A DNA stretch of 64,000 nt from an uncultured Christensenella sp. (GCA_910578545.1 CAJTPT010000003.1:124001-188000); one strand, 5' to 3'; positions 33,279-42,602 are shown, counted from the stretch's first letter. A program made the numbers and translations. Notes: generated from the sequence alone by a model not told the origin.

Positions 33279-35882
33279 ATGGACGAACTCATTGTTCAAG
33301 ATGAAGAGTCGCTTAGCGCTCTTATCAAACGTGTAAAAGAGGCGCAGGCTAAGTACTCGACTTACACTCAGGCGCAGGTCGACAAGATTTTCCTTGCCGC
33401 CGCAACCGCCGCAGACAAAGTCAGGCTCGATCTTGCGGAAATGGCCGTTAAGGAAACGGGCATGGGTATTGTCGAGGATAAGGTTATCAAAAACCATTAC
33501 GCCGCCGAGTATATATACAACGCTTACCGCGACGTCAAAACTTGCGACGTCATATCGGTCGATGAAGCGTACGGCGTAGAAACGCTTGCCGAGCCCGTCG
33601 GCGTGGTTGCGGCAATCGTACCCACTACCAACCCGACGTCTACCGCTATATTCAAAGCGCTTCTCGCGTTAAAGACGAGAAACGGTCTTATATTCTCGCC
33701 GCACCCTCGTGCCAAAAACTGCACGATCGCAGCGGCAAAGGTCATTTTGGACGCCGCAGTCAAGGCGGGCGCACCCGAGGGCATTATCGGCTGGATAGAC
33801 GTTCCGTCGGTCGCTCTGTCTGGCGCGGTCATGGGCGCGTGCGATCTTATTCTTGCGACGGGCGGTCCCGGCATGGTTCGCGCGGCGTACAGTTCGGGCA
33901 AACCCGCGGTCGGCGTAGGCCCCGGCAACACCCCCGTTATTATCGACAGCTCGGCAGATATTCCGCTTGCCGCGTCGTCGGTGCTTCACAGCAAGTCGTT
34001 CGACAACGGTATGATTTGCGCGTCCGAGCAGTCGGTTATCGTATTAAAAGACGTTTACGACGAGTTCAAAAAAGAGCTTGCATACCGCGGCGCATACTTC
34101 CTTAACGCAGAGGAAACCGACAAGGTGCGGGCTACGATACTCATTAACGGTTCGGTCAATGCAAAAATCGTCGGGCAGTCTGCGCCCACGATCGCCAAGC
34201 TTTGTGGGTTCGAGGTTCCCGAAAGCGCGCGCATACTCGTAGGCGAGGTCAGCTCTGTCGATATTTCCGAGCCGTTCGCGCACGAAAAGCTTTCGCCCGT
34301 GCTTGCAATGTATAGGGCGAACGACTACGAGGACGCGCTCAAAAAGGCGGAAAAGCTTGTTGCCGACGGCGGCTACGGCCACACTTCGGTGCTTTACGTC
34401 AACGAACGTTCGGGCAAAGACAAAATCGAAAAGTTTGCGGCGCTCATGAAGACCTGCCGTATACTTATAAACACTCCTGCGGCGCAGGGCGGCATAGGCG
34501 ATATTTACAACTTTATGCTCCGCCCGTCGCTCACGCTCGGTTGCGGGTCGTGGGGCGGCAACTCCGTTTCGGAAAACGTATCGGTCAAGCATTTGTTAAA
34601 CTACAAGACAGTCGCCAAAAGGAGAGAGAATATGTTGTGGTTCCGCGCGCCGGAAAAGGTTTATTTTAAGAAAGGCTGTATGCCCGTTGCGCTCAAAGAG
34701 CTTGCCGACATGGGCAAAAAGCGCGTGTTTATAGTTACCGACGAGTTCCTGTTTAAGAGCGGATTTTCCAAGCTCGTTACCGACAGACTCAATGAGATGG
34801 GTATAGTCAATACCACGTTCAGCGACGTACAGCCCGACCCGACGCTTGCTTCGGCAAAGAAGGGTGCGGAAGCTATGCGCTTGTTCGAGCCTGACGCGAT
34901 TATCGCGCTCGGCGGCGGCAGTGCGCTTGACGCCGGCAAGATTATGTGGGTGCTGTACGAGCATCCCGAAGTCGACTTTGCCGATATGGCAATGCGCTTT
35001 ATGGATATAAGAAAGCGCGTTTATAAATTCCCGACCATGGGTCAAAAGGCGTACTTTATCGCAATCACTACCACCGCCGGCACGGGCTCCGAGGTCACGC
35101 CGTTCGCAGTTATCACAGACGAGTCGTCGGGCATCAAGTATCCCATTGCCGACTACGAGCTTTTGCCTAAGATGGCGATTTGCGATCCCGATCTTATGAT
35201 GAGCATCCCCAAAGGACTTACCGCAAACTCGGGTTACGACGCAATGGTGCACTCGCTCGAGGCCGTCGCGTCGGTCATGTCCAGCGACTTCACCAACGGT
35301 ATCGCCAAGGAAGCGATTAAAATTATATTCGAATATCTGCCGATTGCGTACAACAACGGCTCGGACGAAAAAGCGCGCGGCGAAATGGCTTACGCCGCAA
35401 CCATGGCGGGCATGGCGTTTGCCAACGCATTCCTCGGTATCTGCCATTCCATGGCGCACAAGCTCGGCTCGTACCACCACCTGCCGCACGGCATGGCCAA
35501 CGCCTTGCTTCTCGATCACATCATGCGGTTTAATGCCGCCGAGGCGCCTACCAAGATGGGTACATTCCCGCAATACGATCATCCCGTCTGCCTGCGCAGA
35601 TACGCCGAGGTAGCCGAAATGCTCGGGCTTAAGGGCAAGAACGACCAAGAAAAGCTTGACAAGCTTATTGCCAAGCTCGACGAGCTCAAAAAGGCAGTCG
35701 GTATTCCCGCAACCATCAAGGCGGCGGGCGTCGACGAACAGGCGTTCCTTGCAAGCCTCGACGCTATGAGCCGCGACGCGTTTGACGATCAGTGTACGGG
35801 CGCTAATCCGCGCTATCCGTTGATTGAGGAAATCAAGCAGATGTACCTCAACGCTTATTATGGAAAGAAGGAGAGTGTATAA
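33279..35882 (+). CDS. adhE: Bifunctional acetaldehyde-CoA/alcohol dehydrogenase
   Basis: An 867-residue AdhE that reduces acetyl-CoA to acetaldehyde and then ethanol, regenerating two NAD+. The N-terminal aldehyde dehydrogenase half has the catalytic Cys in FDNGMICASEQSVI (Cys about 246) and the GVGPGNTP loop. The C-terminal iron-dependent alcohol dehydrogenase half (from about residue 450) has GGGSALDAGKIMW, TTTAGTGSEVTPFAVI and the iron-ligand region CHSMAHKLGSYHHLPHGMANA. Length is normal. It forms filamentous spirosomes in other bacteria. Its stop overlaps the start of the following kinase-like gene (TAATG). Confidence 0.97.
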   Translation: MDELIVQDEESLSALIKRVKEAQAKYSTYTQAQVDKIFLAAATAADKVRLDLAEMAVKETGMGIVEDKVIKNHYAAEYIYNAYRDVKTCDVISVDEAYGVETLAEPVGVVAAIVPTTNPTSTAIFKALLALKTRNGLIFSPHPRAKNCTIAAAKVILDAAVKAGAPEGIIGWIDVPSVALSGAVMGACDLILATGGPGMVRAAYSSGKPAVGVGPGNTPVIIDSSADIPLAASSVLHSKSFDNGMICASEQSVIVLKDVYDEFKKELAYRGAYFLNAEETDKVRATILINGSVNAKIVGQSAPTIAKLCGFEVPESARILVGEVSSVDISEPFAHEKLSPVLAMYRANDYEDALKKAEKLVADGGYGHTSVLYVNERSGKDKIEKFAALMKTCRILINTPAAQGGIGDIYNFMLRPSLTLGCGSWGGNSVSENVSVKHLLNYKTVAKRRENMLWFRAPEKVYFKKGCMPVALKELADMGKKRVFIVTDEFLFKSGFSKLVTDRLNEMGIVNTTFSDVQPDPTLASAKKGAEAMRLFEPDAIIALGGGSALDAGKIMWVLYEHPEVDFADMAMRFMDIRKRVYKFPTMGQKAYFIAITTTAGTGSEVTPFAVITDESSGIKYPIADYELLPKMAICDPDLMMSIPKGLTANSGYDAMVHSLEAVASVMSSDFTNGIAKEAIKIIFEYLPIAYNNGSDEKARGEMAYAATMAGMAFANAFLGICHSMAHKLGSYHHLPHGMANALLLDHIMRFNAAEAPTKMGTFPQYDHPVCLRRYAEVAEMLGLKGKNDQEKLDKLIAKLDELKKAVGIPATIKAAGVDEQAFLASLDAMSRDAFDDQCTGANPRYPLIEEIKQMYLNAYYGKKESV

Positions 35883-36625
35883 TGAACGAAATCGCTACAA
35901 GACCTAACAAAGTAGTTTACAGAGAGGGCGACCTCTGCTACAAAGTTTTTGCCGCAGATTATAATAAAGCGGATATCTTCAACGAAGCGCTCAACCAGTC
36001 GCGCGTCGAGGAAACGGGACTGTTCGTTCCAAAAATCCACGAAGTCAAGCGGCTTGACGACGGTCGGCTTGCTATAGTCATGGACCACATCGAGGGCAAG
36101 TCGCTGGCCAAGCTGATCGAGGAAAACCCTTCCAAAAAGAACGAGTACATCCTTCAGCTTATCGATATTCAGCTTTCCATGCACAAGCTGACCGCGCCCG
36201 AACTTAACCAACAGCGCGTCAAATTTACGCGTAAGATCGAGCTTTCCGGCTTGGACGCCACAATGCGTTACGAGCTTCAAATGCGGCTTGACGGCATGCC
36301 TAAGCACAAAGTGCTGTGCCACGGCGACTTTAACCCGTCCAACGTCATTATAACCGACGACGGCAGAGCTTGCGTTATCGACTGGTCGCACGCGACGATA
36401 GGCAACGCTTCCGCCGATACGGCGCGCACATACTTGCTTTTCACCCTTGCCGGCGATACCGAAACCGCAGAGTTCTACATTCACAGCTTCTGCAAAAAAG
36501 CGGACGTTGCGTTGCAGTACGTTCGCAACTGGTTGCCCATCGTCGCCGCGTCGCAAATGGTCAAGGGCAAAAAGCACGAGCGCGAGATGTTGGCTAAGTG
36601 GGCAAACGTCTATACAAGTCTATAG
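35882..36625 (+). CDS. Aminoglycoside phosphotransferase/choline kinase-like small-molecule kinase
   Basis: A 247-residue APH-fold protein. The catalytic loop is HGDFNPSNVII (about residues 142-152) and the metal-binding Asp is in CVIDWSHATIG. The N-terminal lobe keeps a Lys-like VYKVFAADYN segment. Such proteins phosphorylate sugars, choline or other small hydroxylated molecules; nothing here points to antibiotic resistance. Translation is coupled to adhE through TAATG, an unusual partnership. A hairpin at 36669-36701 follows the gene. Confidence 0.8.
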   Translation: MNEIATRPNKVVYREGDLCYKVFAADYNKADIFNEALNQSRVEETGLFVPKIHEVKRLDDGRLAIVMDHIEGKSLAKLIEENPSKKNEYILQLIDIQLSMHKLTAPELNQQRVKFTRKIELSGLDATMRYELQMRLDGMPKHKVLCHGDFNPSNVIITDDGRACVIDWSHATIGNASADTARTYLLFTLAGDTETAEFYIHSFCKKADVALQYVRNWLPIVAASQMVKGKKHEREMLAKWANVYTSL

Positions 36626-36668
36626 GCGAGGAACGTAATCATTTTATCTACTATCATTTACTAATCGT

Positions 36669-36701
36669 AACGGGCGGAGCGATACCCTTCGCTCTGCCCG
36701 T
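36669..36701 (+). other. Strong hairpin before the [2Fe-2S] gene, no T-run
   Basis: A stem of about 13 bp (ACGGGCGGAGCG / CGCTCTGCCCGT with one G-U) is followed by TGCAAAAAGG, so it is not a classical terminator. It may protect or process the transcript between the adhE unit and the hydrogenase cluster. Confidence 0.5.
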
Positions 36702-36720
36702 TGCAAAAAGGAAATAAATT

Positions 36721-36966
36721 ATGGTTTTAAGTGTTTGTGTCGGTAGTTCGTGCCATTTAAAGGGCTCGTACGACGTTATCGAATCGTTCAAAAAGCTTAT
36801 CGAAAAGCACGGCGTTGCCGACAAAATCGAGCTGCGTGCATGCTTCTGCTTGGGGCGCTGTTCGGACGGAGTTGCAGTCAAGGCGGATAAGGAATACATA
36901 CTTAACGTGAACGGCTCCAATGCCGAGCAAAAGTTTGTCGACGAAATCCTTCCGCTGTTGGGTTAA
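36721..36966 (+). CDS. Thioredoxin-like [2Fe-2S] ferredoxin (NuoE-like)
   Basis: An 81-residue protein with the four cysteines of thioredoxin-like [2Fe-2S] ferredoxins: CVGSSC (about residues 6-11) and CFCLGRC (about 41-47). It is a single-domain version of the NuoE C-terminal domain. Such small proteins sit beside sensory and electron-bifurcating [FeFe]-hydrogenase genes and probably pass electrons. AAAAGGAAA precedes ATG 36721, and the next gene starts 6 bp after the stop. Confidence 0.92.
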   Translation: MVLSVCVGSSCHLKGSYDVIESFKKLIEKHGVADKIELRACFCLGRCSDGVAVKADKEYILNVNGSNAEQKFVDEILPLLG

Positions 36967-36972
36967 TCGCAT

Positions 36973-38685
36973 ATGATGTATCTCGATTTTAAAAACGCCA
37001 ACTGCAAGAATTGCTACAAGTGCCTGCGTTCGTGCCCGGTCAAGGCAATCGACGCGCGCGACGGGCAAGCCAAAATAATCGACAGTCGGTGCATACTATG
37101 CGGACACTGTACTCACGTTTGCCCGCAGAACGCCAAGAGCGTGCACAACGACGTCGACTGCATTTTGCGCTTGTTGCAAAAGAGTAAGCGCCCGATAGCT
37201 TCGGTTGCGCCTGCGTTTGTCGCGTCGTTTGGGCTTAACTCGTTCGAGCCGTTCAGAGCCGCGCTTAAGAGTCTCGGTTTTTACGACGCGTTTGAAACGT
37301 CGGAGGGTGCGGCGGCGGTCACGCTCGAGTACAAAAAACTGCTCGAGTCGGGTGAGTACGAAAACCTGATCACTTCGGCATGCCCGGCGGTCAACCGTGC
37401 GATAGAGCTTTACCACCACGACGCGCTCAAATACCTTGCGCCCGTCGATTCGCCGATGGTGGCGCACGCCAAAATCCTTAAGTCCCGTTATCCCGACGCG
37501 GACGTAGTGTTTATCGGTCCGTGCATTGCCAAAAAGCGCGAGGCAAAAGAGAGCGGTGCGCTCGTCGGCGCGCTCACGTTTGAAGAGCTCGCTCAGCTCT
37601 TTGTGCAAAAGGGTATCACTCTCGAAGCTACGCCGCAGGCAAAAAGCAAAACGCCGTTGCCTAAGGCCGAAGTCGCGGCAATGTCCGACGGGCAACCCGC
37701 TAAAACGATAAAGTCCAAATTCTATCCCATTTCGCGCGGTATAATCAAATCGTTCGACGAATTCCCGGGCGGCTATGAATACATCGCGGTGGACGGCGTG
37801 GGACGGCTTGGGGAAGCTATCAACGATCTGCTTTCCGTCAAGCACGTATTTTTGGAAATCAACGCGTGCGAGGGCGCGTGCGTAAACGGTCCGTGCATTA
37901 TTCAGCGCGCGGGCGGCAGTGTGGAAGCAAACGTTTTAGTGCGCAACTACACTGCAAGCGTGCCGGTCGACGTTTTGACCGAACACCCGGACATACGCAA
38001 AACGCACAAAAAGCGCACTGCGGGCGACCGCGTGCCCACCGAGGACGAGATAAAGTCTATCCTTGCGAGCACGGGCAAAACCGAGCTCTGCCACGAGCTT
38101 AACTGCGGCGCGTGCGGATATTCGACCTGCCGCGAAAAGGCGTGGGCTGTAATCAACGGCTATGCCGAAGTGGAAATGTGCGTGCCGTACATGCGCGAAA
38201 AAGCGGAGTCCATGGGCAACGTTATTATAGAAAACAGTCCGTTCGGCATTATCGTGTGCAACGGCGATCTTATGATAAGCGAGATAAACCGCAGAGCGCA
38301 GGCGCTTATCGGCATTAGTAATCCCGAGTATATATTCGATTGCTTCGACCCGACGGCGGTGTTCAAGGCGAGCGAGAGCGGCACGTCCGTGTGCGTGCAA
38401 AAGCTAAAGCTGGACAAAACGAACAAGTACATAGATATAAACGTCGTTCCGCTCGTCAAAGAAAAGTCGCTTCTTATTGTTCTTATCGACGTTACCGACA
38501 AGGTAAACTACGACGAGGAGCTCGCCAAGGTCAAGCACGACACTCTTGCGGTTACCGACGGCGTTATAGAAAAGCAAATGCGTGTTGCGCAGGAAATAGC
38601 GTCCTTGCTTGGCGAAACGACCGCCGAAACCAAGGTCGCGCTTTTAAAACTCAAAGACGCTATGTTAAAGGAAAATAACAGTTGA
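36973..38685 (+). CDS. Sensory [FeFe]-hydrogenase-like protein with PAS domain
   Basis: A 570-residue protein: two [4Fe-4S] sites at the N-terminus (CKNCYKCLRSCP, CILCGHCTHVCP), an H-cluster domain (about 70-350), a CxxxxCxxCxxxxC-type iron-sulfur region (CHELNCGACGYSTC, about 375-388) and a PAS-like domain (about 415-530). The H-cluster motifs are L1 TSACP (Cys 137), L2 GPCIAKK (Cys 184) and L3 NACEGACVNGPC (Cys 299 and 303), so all four cluster ligands remain but the proton-relay Cys is Ala. These are features of group C, putatively H2-sensing, hydrogenases. The following PP2C phosphatase matches the phosphatase-linked subgroup. Confidence 0.88.
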   Translation: MMYLDFKNANCKNCYKCLRSCPVKAIDARDGQAKIIDSRCILCGHCTHVCPQNAKSVHNDVDCILRLLQKSKRPIASVAPAFVASFGLNSFEPFRAALKSLGFYDAFETSEGAAAVTLEYKKLLESGEYENLITSACPAVNRAIELYHHDALKYLAPVDSPMVAHAKILKSRYPDADVVFIGPCIAKKREAKESGALVGALTFEELAQLFVQKGITLEATPQAKSKTPLPKAEVAAMSDGQPAKTIKSKFYPISRGIIKSFDEFPGGYEYIAVDGVGRLGEAINDLLSVKHVFLEINACEGACVNGPCIIQRAGGSVEANVLVRNYTASVPVDVLTEHPDIRKTHKKRTAGDRVPTEDEIKSILASTGKTELCHELNCGACGYSTCREKAWAVINGYAEVEMCVPYMREKAESMGNVIIENSPFGIIVCNGDLMISEINRRAQALIGISNPEYIFDCFDPTAVFKASESGTSVCVQKLKLDKTNKYIDINVVPLVKEKSLLIVLIDVTDKVNYDEELAKVKHDTLAVTDGVIEKQMRVAQEIASLLGETTAETKVALLKLKDAMLKENNS

Positions 38686-39842
38686 GTTACTTTATTGACA
38701 GAGGATATACCTCGCTAAATCACGTAGGCGAGGAATTGTGCGGCGACCGTGTGGAATGCTCGGTAAACGGCGACGTTCTTACCGCAGTGCTTTGCGACGG
38801 CATGGGAAGCGGCGTAAAGGCCAATATTTTGGCAACGCTGTCATCCAAGATTTTGTGCACCATGCTATCCAACGGTATTCCGATCAACGATTGTATCGAA
38901 ACGCTTATCGCGTCGTTACCTGTATGCAAGGTGCGCGGCGTGGCGTACGCGACTTTTTCCGTTTGCTTGATCGATAACGACGGCAAGGGTAGGCTGATAG
39001 AGTTTGACAACCCTGCAGCCATACTCATTCGCAACGGCGAGGTGAGCGACCTTCCGCGCACAAAATCGGTCATATGCGGTAAAAACGTGTACACGACCGA
39101 GCTTGCGCTACTGCCCGGCGACGCCATAGTCGTGACAAGCGACGGCGTTGAACATGCCGGTATCGGCATGATGATGAACTTCGGGTGGGAACGACCGCAA
39201 ATAAAGGATTATCTCAGGCGCGTAGTAAAACCGAATATGTCGGCGCGCGCCATATCCGCCGCGCTTGCGGGCGAGTGCAACGAGCTGTATATGAACGAGC
39301 CGGGCGACGACACCACCGTACTCGGCATAAAGGTGCGCGAGCACCAAACGACTTCGGTATTCGTCGGACCGCCCATTCACAAAGAGGACGACGCACAGTA
39401 CGTCAAAGACTTTATGGCGCTTCCCGGCAAAAAGGCGGTATGCGGCGGTACGAGCTCGCAAATCGTAGCGCGCAACCTCGGAAAGGAAGTCACGACAAGC
39501 TGTGAGTTCCACGACAAGAACATTCCGCCGATCGGGTATATCGACGGTATAGACCTTACGACCGAGGGCGTGATAACCGTTAGGCGTGTGTTGGAACTTT
39601 CCGAGGACTATCTTAATCCGCAAGACTGCAACGCCGCGGTGCTGAATAAGCGCGACGGCGCAACGCTGCTTGCGCGCATGCTGTTTGAGGACAGCACCGA
39701 CGTAAACTTCTTTGTCGGACAGTCGCAAAACCACGCGCACGACGGCTTGCCAATAGAAACGCGCATGAAGCTCAAGCTTATAGACAGGCTTGCCGACAAT
39801 CTCAAAAAGATGGGTAAGCACGTAACCGTAAGATATAACTAA
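38682..39842 (+). CDS. SpoIIE-type PP2C phosphatase linked to the sensory hydrogenase
   Basis: A 386-residue protein whose first about 225 residues are a PPM/SpoIIE-like phosphatase: LCDGMGSG (about 38-45) and EPGDDTTVLGIKV (about 205-217) hold metal-binding Asp residues. The C-terminal about 160 residues form a separate domain (FVGPPIHKEDD to VRYN) that I do not recognise. The TTG start at 38682 overlaps the stop of the hydrogenase-like gene (TTGA), so the two are co-translated. It probably turns the sensor state into dephosphorylation of an unknown regulator. Confidence 0.85.
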   Translation: MSYFIDRGYTSLNHVGEELCGDRVECSVNGDVLTAVLCDGMGSGVKANILATLSSKILCTMLSNGIPINDCIETLIASLPVCKVRGVAYATFSVCLIDNDGKGRLIEFDNPAAILIRNGEVSDLPRTKSVICGKNVYTTELALLPGDAIVVTSDGVEHAGIGMMMNFGWERPQIKDYLRRVVKPNMSARAISAALAGECNELYMNEPGDDTTVLGIKVREHQTTSVFVGPPIHKEDDAQYVKDFMALPGKKAVCGGTSSQIVARNLGKEVTTSCEFHDKNIPPIGYIDGIDLTTEGVITVRRVLELSEDYLNPQDCNAAVLNKRDGATLLARMLFEDSTDVNFFVGQSQNHAHDGLPIETRMKLKLIDRLADNLKKMGKHVTVRYN

Positions 39843-39889
39843 AAATGTAGCTACGCAAAAAATACTGCGCATTGAGGAAATTTGTTTTT

Positions 39890-41362
39890 ATGGAAAAAAG
39901 ACTTTTTGACACAGCTGTTCAACAGCTTAAATACGAGGTTATAAAAGAGCTTATCAGAGCCTACGACAAGGGTTTGGATAACTCCATATTCCACGATATT
40001 CCCATCAAGATTATGCCCGGGCCGCAGGCGAGCCTTAGGTGTTGCGTGTACAAGGAACGCGCAATTTTGCAAGAGCGGTTGAAGCTTGCGATGGGCGGGA
40101 ACATTGACAATCCCAACGTGGTCGAAGTAATAGACATTGCTTGCGACGAATGTCCTGTAGACGGTCTTTTTGTAACGCCTGCTTGCCGCGGCTGCATCTC
40201 GCACCGCTGTGCGGAAGTTTGTCCCAAGGGCGCGATTTCCATTAAGGATAAGCGCTGCGTTGTCGATAAGGAAAAATGTATCGAGTGCGGCAAGTGCACG
40301 CAGGCATGCCCGTACAACGCGATAATCCTTCAAAAGCGCCCGTGCGTGCTTAGTTGTAAGGCCAATGCGATAAAGGTAAACGCCGACAAAAAGGCGGTCA
40401 TCGACAACAGCAAGTGTGTAGGTTGCGGCGCGTGCGTGTATCAGTGTCCGTTCGGCGCGATACAGGATAAATCGTACATACTCGACGTGCTCGAGATGAT
40501 TAAAAACTCGGAAAACAACACCAAGTATAAAGTGTACGCGATTATCGCGCCGTCCATCGTCGCGCAGTTCAACTATGCGCGGATAGAGCAGGTAATTACC
40601 GGCATGAAGCTGTTGGGCTTCGACCAGGTATTGGAAACGGCGCTCGGTGCGGATCTTACGCTTAACGAGGAAGCCGACGAGCTTAAAGAGCACGGCGTGC
40701 TTACTACGTCGTGCTGTCCGAGCTTTGTCAAGTACGTGCAGATAAACTTTCCCGATTTGGCAAAACATATCTCGTCCACGCCGTCGCCAATGGCAATGGC
40801 GGGCAGGCTTATAAAGGCGATGGACCCGACGGCCAAAGTCGTGTTTGTCGGACCGTGCTCATCCAAAAAGTTCGAGTTTAAGCTTGAAACGGTAAAGGAC
40901 TACGTGGACTGTGTGCTGTCGTTTGAGGAATTGCAGGCGTTTTTGGACGCGCGCGATATAGACGTATCCACGCTCGATGACACGTACCTCGATAACGCGT
41001 CGTACTACGGCAGAATCTTTGCTCGCTCGGGCGGCATTACCGAGGGCGTTACGGCGCTTGCCGAGGAACGCGGTTTTGAAGCCCGTCCCGTCGCAATGAG
41101 CGGGCTTGACGAGTGCCGCAAACAGCTTGCGCTGTTAAAAGCCAAGCGTTCGCCGTTCAACTTCTTCGAGGGTATGGCGTGCGACGGCGGTTGTGTAAAC
41201 GGCGCTTTGTGCCTGCATCACGCGCCAAAGAGCCTAACCGACGTCAACAAGTACGGCGACATGGCTAAGGAAAAGAAGGTTGACAACAGCGTTAAGCTGT
41301 ACAAAATGGCGCTTCGAGCCAAGGCGGCAGCCGAGCAGTCGGACGGCGGTCAAAACGATTAA
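39890..41362 (+). CDS. [FeFe]-hydrogenase-like protein, group B type
   Basis: A 490-residue iron-only hydrogenase. The start is ATG 39890, 11 bp after GAGGA; an in-frame TTG at 39872 overlaps that RBS. Several [4Fe-4S] motifs lie at about residues 84-195 (CRGCISHRCAEVCP, CIECGKCTQACP, CVGCGACVYQCP) and feed the H-cluster domain, with L1 TSCCPSF (Cys 275-276), L2 VGPCSSKKFE and L3 MACDGGCVNG. All cysteines, including the proton-relay Cys, are present, so catalysis is plausible. Group B enzymes of Clostridia are poorly characterised. It ends the hydrogenase cluster. Confidence 0.9.
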   Translation: MEKRLFDTAVQQLKYEVIKELIRAYDKGLDNSIFHDIPIKIMPGPQASLRCCVYKERAILQERLKLAMGGNIDNPNVVEVIDIACDECPVDGLFVTPACRGCISHRCAEVCPKGAISIKDKRCVVDKEKCIECGKCTQACPYNAIILQKRPCVLSCKANAIKVNADKKAVIDNSKCVGCGACVYQCPFGAIQDKSYILDVLEMIKNSENNTKYKVYAIIAPSIVAQFNYARIEQVITGMKLLGFDQVLETALGADLTLNEEADELKEHGVLTTSCCPSFVKYVQINFPDLAKHISSTPSPMAMAGRLIKAMDPTAKVVFVGPCSSKKFEFKLETVKDYVDCVLSFEELQAFLDARDIDVSTLDDTYLDNASYYGRIFARSGGITEGVTALAEERGFEARPVAMSGLDECRKQLALLKAKRSPFNFFEGMACDGGCVNGALCLHHAPKSLTDVNKYGDMAKEKKVDNSVKLYKMALRAKAAAEQSDGGQND

Positions 41363-41403
41363 AAAGTAATAGGCGAATAAAATTTAATATTTAGGTCAAT
41401 AAT

Positions 41404-41440
41404 CGACGGCATGAAAAAACTTTATGCCGTCGTTATTTTT
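41404..41440 (+). terminator. Terminator-like hairpin overlapping the start codon of the next gene
   Basis: CGACGGCAT (41404-41412) pairs with ATGCCGTCG (41424-41432), followed by TTATTTTTTTT. It would end the hydrogenase transcript, but ATG 41411 lies in its left arm. Confidence 0.75.
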
Positions 41441-41806
41441 TTTGTGTTCGCGATTATCGGCACGGCTGTGTGGTACAGTCCGCTGTGCGCGATAGGAAGC
41501 CCTACAGAGTACAAGCTTAACGCGCCCGTCGGCAGGGTGGACGGCGTTTGTTATTCGGCGGATAATAACTATCGGGTTGATTTCGACGGGGAAGAAAAAG
41601 AGCTTTACGCCGCGCTCACAAAGATTAACGCGAGCGAGGTTAAGCGCGTCGACTTGGACGACGGGCTCGTTTTGGTATATGCGTACAGCCCGCGCGTTAC
41701 GGCGGACGTGCATTTTACCGCCGAGGGCAAGCGGTACAACGTTATGGCGGCGAGTAGCTCGGGCAGGGTGAGTATAGGCGCGCCCGTTCTTCAGGGCTGC
41801 TACTAA
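41411..41806 (+). CDS. Small membrane-anchored or secreted protein, unknown
   Basis: A 131-residue protein with an N-terminal signal anchor (KKLYAVVIFFVFAIIGTAVWY) and an extracytoplasmic domain of beta-strand appearance ending in VLQGCY. No family is recognised. The start codon is inside a terminator-like hairpin and no RBS is visible, so expression may depend on read-through or on unfolding of the hairpin, or the true start could be downstream. It is followed by the SpoIIQ-like gene 67 bp later. Confidence 0.55.
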   Translation: MKKLYAVVIFFVFAIIGTAVWYSPLCAIGSPTEYKLNAPVGRVDGVCYSADNNYRVDFDGEEKELYAALTKINASEVKRVDLDDGLVLVYAYSPRVTADVHFTAEGKRYNVMAASSSGRVSIGAPVLQGCY

Positions 41807-41873
41807 AAAATTTTTTTAAGTGCGTATAACAAAAAAATAGATGGCAATAATCATCGGTACGGAGGAACAAACC

Positions 41874-42485
41874 ATGAAAACCTATCAGTCCAAAACCAAA
41901 GACACAAAGAAAAACTTTTTTAAACGGCATAAGTACGCAATTGCGATAACTCTGTCGGTAATAGCGATAGCGCTTGTCATTACGTTGTCGGTAGTATTTA
42001 CTCTGCCCGACAAACAGCCCGTCGGCGGCGTTACGGTCGAACCGCCCGCAGTCGACGTGGATACCAAGCCCACAGTCGTTTTGCCTATGCAAAATGCGAC
42101 CGTCGGCATGGACTATCACGACGATAAGCTTGTCAAGTGGGATACGCTCGACCTTTGGCAGTGGCACCCCGCGGTCGACTTTGTTGGTAGCGGCAACGTT
42201 GTAGCCGTGCTTGACGGAAAAGTCATAGATGTGGAAAAGACCTCTATAGACGGCAACGTCGTAACTATCGAGCATGCGGACGGATACGTATCCATCTACA
42301 AGTCGCTTGACAGCGCGATCACCGTCAACAAGGGCGATACCGTTAAAGCGGGCGACAAGATAGGCGTCGCGTCGTCTAGCATGATGTCCGAGCTTAATAC
42401 GGGCGCGCACCTGCACTTCGAGCTTAAAAAGAACGGCGTGTACGTTAATCCCGCAACCCTTATTCCAATCAATCAAGATAAGTAA
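41874..42485 (+). CDS. Membrane-anchored M23 (LytM) peptidase, SpoIIQ-like
   Basis: A 203-residue protein with start at ATG 41874, 8 bp after GGAGG. A basic cytoplasmic N-terminus (KKNFFKRHKYA) and one transmembrane helix (about 22-43) are followed by a LytM domain. The zinc-site residues are present: His and Asp in WHPAVDF (His 98, Asp 102) and HLH at 179-181. Size, topology and the block MQNATVGMDYHDDKLVKWDTL resemble clostridial SpoIIQ, which forms a channel between forespore and mother cell; other cell-wall hydrolases have the same domain. No spoIIIAH partner is nearby. Confidence 0.82.
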   Translation: MKTYQSKTKDTKKNFFKRHKYAIAITLSVIAIALVITLSVVFTLPDKQPVGGVTVEPPAVDVDTKPTVVLPMQNATVGMDYHDDKLVKWDTLDLWQWHPAVDFVGSGNVVAVLDGKVIDVEKTSIDGNVVTIEHADGYVSIYKSLDSAITVNKGDTVKAGDKIGVASSSMMSELNTGAHLHFELKKNGVYVNPATLIPINQDK

Positions 42486-42602
42486 CCGAATAGTCAAATC
42501 ACACTCGTGTAAATCCGTAAATAAAGTTTTTCCGCCGTACAAAGCCGATTTATCTATCAGATATATCGGTTTTTTTGTGTAAAATAACACATGCTTAAAT
42601 AC

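Noticed and set aside
35882..36625. Antibiotic-resistance aminoglycoside phosphotransferase
   Set aside because: Only the general APH fold motifs are present, and the gene is coupled to a core fermentation gene.
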